Assembly: GCA_022071965.1 (NCBI GenBank)
Contig: JAJVIQ010000012.1
Location: 1-64,000 of the forward strand
Source of the DNA: Gammaproteobacteria bacterium
GTDB lineage: Bacteria; Pseudomonadota; Gammaproteobacteria; JAJPIJ01
Direction of reading: 5' to 3'
Length of the DNA stretch: 64,000 nt
The notes under the pieces were generated by a model. That model worked only from the letters and a program-made list of their open reading frames with translations, made no database searches and was not told the origin of the DNA. Shown one piece after another: positions 61,520 to 64,000 of the stretch (positions are counted from its first letter, which is position 1; each line of letters begins with the position of its first letter). The translations under genes and the position numbers were made by a program.

Positions 61520-63376
61520 TTACGGCAGCGCATAGACCATCAGCACGCCGCCGTTCTTCGAGACGCTCTTCAGAGCGCGATAGCCGCCGGCCGCACCGAG
61601 CGCCCACTCATCCGGAGCGGTCTGCTCTTTTCGGAACGCGACCACCGCACCGGCCCAGCCACCGATACCGGACAGCACGCCGATGTACTGCTTGCCGCCG
61701 TGCACCCAGGTGTGGGTGTTGCCGATGATGCCCGAGGGCGCCTTGTGCTTCCACAGCAGCTTGCCGCTCTTCTGGTCCACCGCCTTCTCCCAGCCTTCCA
61801 GCGTGCCGTAGAACGCGATGCCGCCGGCGGTCGTCAGAACGCCCGACCACACCGACCACCGCTCCGGGATCGACCAGACGATCTTGCCTGCGTCGGCATC
61901 CCACGCGATGAAGTTGCCCATGTTGTCGTTGGTCTCGCTGTTGCCGAACTCCGGACCCGGAGACACCTTGCCGGCCGGGAACATCGTCAGGTTCGCAAAC
62001 ACGTACGGCTTGCCGGCCTCGTACAGCGGGCTGGAGACAGGCTCATACGTCATGCAAACGTGATTGGTCGGCACATAGAACAGACCCGTCAGCGGGCTGT
62101 AGGCAGCCGGCTGCTGATCCTTGGTGCCCAACGCCGCCGGGCAGATGTCCTTGGAGACGGTATCCTCGCCGCCGGAGTGCGTCGACTTCGACTCCACCAC
62201 CAGCGGACGGCCGGTCTTCATGTCCACGTGCGTGGCCCAGTTCACCGCCGGGTCGAACTTCTCCGCCACCAGCAGCTCGCCGGTGACACGGTCCAGCGTG
62301 TAGCCGAAGCCGTTGCGGTCGAAGTGCACCAGGACCTTGCGGTCCTTGCCCTTGACCTTCATGTCCACGAGGATCATCTCGTTGATGCCGTCGTAGTCCC
62401 ACTCATCGTGCGGGGTCATCTGGTAGGCCCAGCGGGCCATGCCGGTGTCGACGTCACGCGCGATGATGGACATGGACCACTTGTTGTCGCCCGGACGAAC
62501 CGTCGGGTTCCAGGTCGAGGGGTTGCCCGTGCCGTAGTACAGCAGGTTCTCCTCCTTGTCGTACGGCCACCAGCCCCAGGTCGAGCCGCCGCCGATCTTC
62601 CACTGATCGCCCTTCCAGGTCTTCAGCGAAGAGTCCTTGCCCACCGGCTTGAGCATCGAGGTGGTCTTCTCCGGATCCATCAGGATGTCGCCGTCCGGGC
62701 CCATCGAGTAGGCGCGCCAGACCAGCGAGCCGTCCTTGATGTTGTAGGCGTTCAGCCAGCAACGCACCCCGAACTCCGCGCCCGACATGCCGGTGATCAC
62801 CTTGTCCTTCATCACGTGCGGGGCGTTGGTGTTGGTCTGACCCAGCTTCGGATCCCCGTTCTTGATCTCCCACACCTTCTCGCCCGTGCCCGCCTTCAGC
62901 GCCACCAGCGTGGTGTCGTTCTGCTGCAGGAAGATCATCCCGTCGCCGTAGCCCAGACCACGGTTGACGTTGTCGCAGCACAGCACGCCCTGCACGCTCT
63001 CCTCCTGGATCGGATCGTATTCCCACACGATCTCCAGGGTATCCAGATCGATGGCGAACACGTCGTTCGGGAACGCGGAGTGGATGTACAGCGTGTCGTT
63101 GCTACGGCCCGTGGCCTCTGCCGGCAGCACCAGCGGGCCGCCCTCGTGACCCTGCAGACGGCCCGTGGAGAACGTCCACGCCACCTGCAGCTTGTCCACG
63201 TTCGAGGTGTTGATCTGGTCCAGCGAGGAGTAGCGCCAGTTCCAGTAGTTCAACCCCGGGAAGGCCCAGTAGTTCGGGTTCTTCATGAGCTTCTCGACGC
63301 TTTCGTTCGCGAATACCACACTCGGTACCGCCAACGAGAGGGCCGCGAATACCCACTTTTTGTTTAGTTTTCGCAT
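61520..63376 (-). CDS. xoxF: Lanthanide-dependent PQQ methanol dehydrogenase XoxF
   Basis: A 618-residue periplasmic quinoprotein with an N-terminal signal peptide (cleaved near VFA-NE). It oxidises methanol using PQQ and a lanthanide ion. The lanthanide mark is Asp329 two residues after catalytic Asp327 in EWDYDGINE; calcium-type MxaF has Ala there. The vicinal disulfide Cys133-Cys134 (GVLCCDN) and tryptophan-docking motifs of the eight-bladed propeller (for example [12 protein letters not shown]) are present. ATG 63376 has AAGGAGGAGG upstream and gives [13 protein letters not shown] 63394 is less likely. It is monocistronic, ending in a terminator. No MxaF, MxaI or XoxG gene lies in the window. 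Confidence 0.97.
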   Translation of the reverse strand: MRKLNKKWVFAALSLAVPSVVFANESVEKLMKNPNYWAFPGLNYWNWRYSSLDQINTSNVDKLQVAWTFSTGRLQGHEGGPLVLPAEATGRSNDTLYIHSAFPNDVFAIDLDTLEIVWEYDPIQEESVQGVLCCDNVNRGLGYGDGMIFLQQNDTTLVALKAGTGEKVWEIKNGDPKLGQTNTNAPHVMKDKVITGMSGAEFGVRCWLNAYNIKDGSLVWRAYSMGPDGDILMDPEKTTSMLKPVGKDSSLKTWKGDQWKIGGGSTWGWWPYDKEENLLYYGTGNPSTWNPTVRPGDNKWSMSIIARDVDTGMARWAYQMTPHDEWDYDGINEMILVDMKVKGKDRKVLVHFDRNGFGYTLDRVTGELLVAEKFDPAVNWATHVDMKTGRPLVVESKSTHSGGEDTVSKDICPAALGTKDQQPAAYSPLTGLFYVPTNHVCMTYEPVSSPLYEAGKPYVFANLTMFPAGKVSPGPEFGNSETNDNMGNFIAWDADAGKIVWSIPERWSVWSGVLTTAGGIAFYGTLEGWEKAVDQKSGKLLWKHKAPSGIIGNTHTWVHGGKQYIGVLSGIGGWAGAVVAFRKEQTAPDEWALGAAGGYRALKSVSKNGGVLMVYALP

Positions 63377-63396
63377 GACCTCCTCCTTACGCACTA

Positions 63397-63411
63397 GTTA
63401 ACTGTTAACAG
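63397..63411. promoter_or_regulatory. Tandem GTTAAC palindromes upstream of xoxF
   Basis: GTTAAC occurs twice, at 63397-63402 and 63404-63409, and the right copy lies in a perfect ten-base palindrome CTGTTAACAG (63402-63411). The site is about 20 bases upstream of the xoxF start codon, overlapping the 5' leader. It could be an operator, but there is no known regulator to assign. Confidence 0.3.
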
Positions 63412-64000
63412 GTTTCCAGGCTTGATCTCAAAACTCCGGTACTGACCCCCAGCTCCCCGAGACCAAGGTAGAGAGCTAGCGGAAACTGGATTCTCGCCGT
63501 GTGCTCCGGCAAACCACACCGCCGAAATCAACGCGCTCGGACGGCGCCGACAGATTCAAGGAAATTGATGCGCCGCAGAAAACCGCCATTGAGTGCGGGC
63601 ATGGACGGGGAACAATGGTCGTTACAGCAGGGCGATTCGTTTTAATTATCATCAGTAGACGAACGTTGTGACCTGCAACGCCTGACGGGCTGGCCTGGTG
63701 CTCGCCAACCACCCTTCCTTTATAGACACCCCCCTGCCGTTTGTCCAGAAAAAAGCCCGGTTTGAAGGGGAACTTTTCTCGTTGCAGGAGGGGGATTTCC
63801 CTAGAGTGGGCGGATTATACGCACACCGTCCGGGACACAGCAATACTGAACACTACATGTCGGCCGGAGATTGTTCACGGCGGGCCACAGCCAGCCCCTG
63901 CGGACCTCGAATTTCCGCTGCAAACGTTGCGCGGCTGGGGGTGCGGCCCGGTACCCCGGTGGCCACCGCATCCCATCCAGTACCAAGATCCGGCAACTAG
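63412..64000. other. Region upstream of xoxF to window end
   Basis: About 590 bases with no gene I can support. It should contain the xoxF promoter. Base composition is more AT-rich than the genes around it (for example 63640-63660 and 63715-63800). A plus-strand frame running off the right end from 63698 has no ribosome binding site or recognisable protein character. No PQQ gene, XoxG or regulator is visible before the window stops. Confidence 0.4.

Noticed and set aside
63698-64000. Plus-strand frame running off the right end of the window
   Set aside because: No ribosome binding site, low similarity to any protein type and AT/GC composition unlike the neighbouring genes.

Overview
The window is high-GC DNA (roughly two thirds G+C by eye) from what looks like a methylotrophic gammaproteobacterium. 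The gammaproteobacterial placement is an inference. It rests on an EF-P with a modifiable Lys34 next to both of its modification enzymes (EpmA, EpmB), on YoaA and RbbA homologues of exactly the enterobacterial lengths (636 and 911 aa), and on a YhhJ/RbbA/YhiI transporter set. The methylotrophy follows directly from gene content: lanthanide-type methanol dehydrogenase, the tetrahydromethanopterin (H4MPT) formaldehyde pathway, and NAD-linked formate dehydrogenase.

Layout. 0.7-5.0 kb: a tungsten aldehyde oxidoreductase operon (polyferredoxin, AOR, FAD subunit, MoaD-like protein, small unknown). 5-12.5 kb: a coiled-coil membrane protein, hemN with an Anr/FNR box, a YoaA helicase, a DUF6998-like protein and an outer-membrane protein made of two tandem barrel-like repeats. 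12.6-15.3 kb: epmA-efp with divergent epmB. 15.5-24.6 kb: an RND efflux pair facing a YhhJ-RbbA-YhiI ABC exporter. 24.8-27.5 kb: RNase D and an overlapping DUF2182/DUF1326 pair. 27.6-33.7 kb: a hybrid-type signalling string (PAS-GAF kinase, receiver, receiver-cyclase), a patatin and an unknown protein. 34-36.6 kb: an ABC exporter and a glutathione transferase.

36.6-63.4 kb is a methanol-to-CO2 island. XoxF oxidises methanol in the periplasm; a pseudoazurin and XoxJ lie beside it. Formaldehyde is condensed with H4MPT by Fae, oxidised by MtdB, converted by Mch and released as formate by FhcABCD; the FdhAB-type formate dehydrogenase then yields CO2 and NADH. Interleaved are cofactor genes: beta-RFAP synthase, three ATP-grasp ligases, a CitG-like protein, an amino-acid-kinase-fold protein, a hydantoinase-like protein and a HisA-like protein, plus pabB, which supplies the p-aminobenzoate that beta-RFAP synthase consumes. 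The order mtdB, orf17-like, mch, orf5-like, orf7-like, fae resembles the clusters I recall from other H4MPT methylotrophs.

Most unusual points: a blue copper protein occupies the place where the XoxG cytochrome c is normally found; Mch carries a lysine/arginine-rich, histone-like N-terminal tail; two cofactor genes start divergently from GTG codons 8 bases apart; and several conserved-looking proteins of unknown function sit inside operons of known role. No tRNA, rRNA, CRISPR array, insertion sequence or phage gene was recognised.
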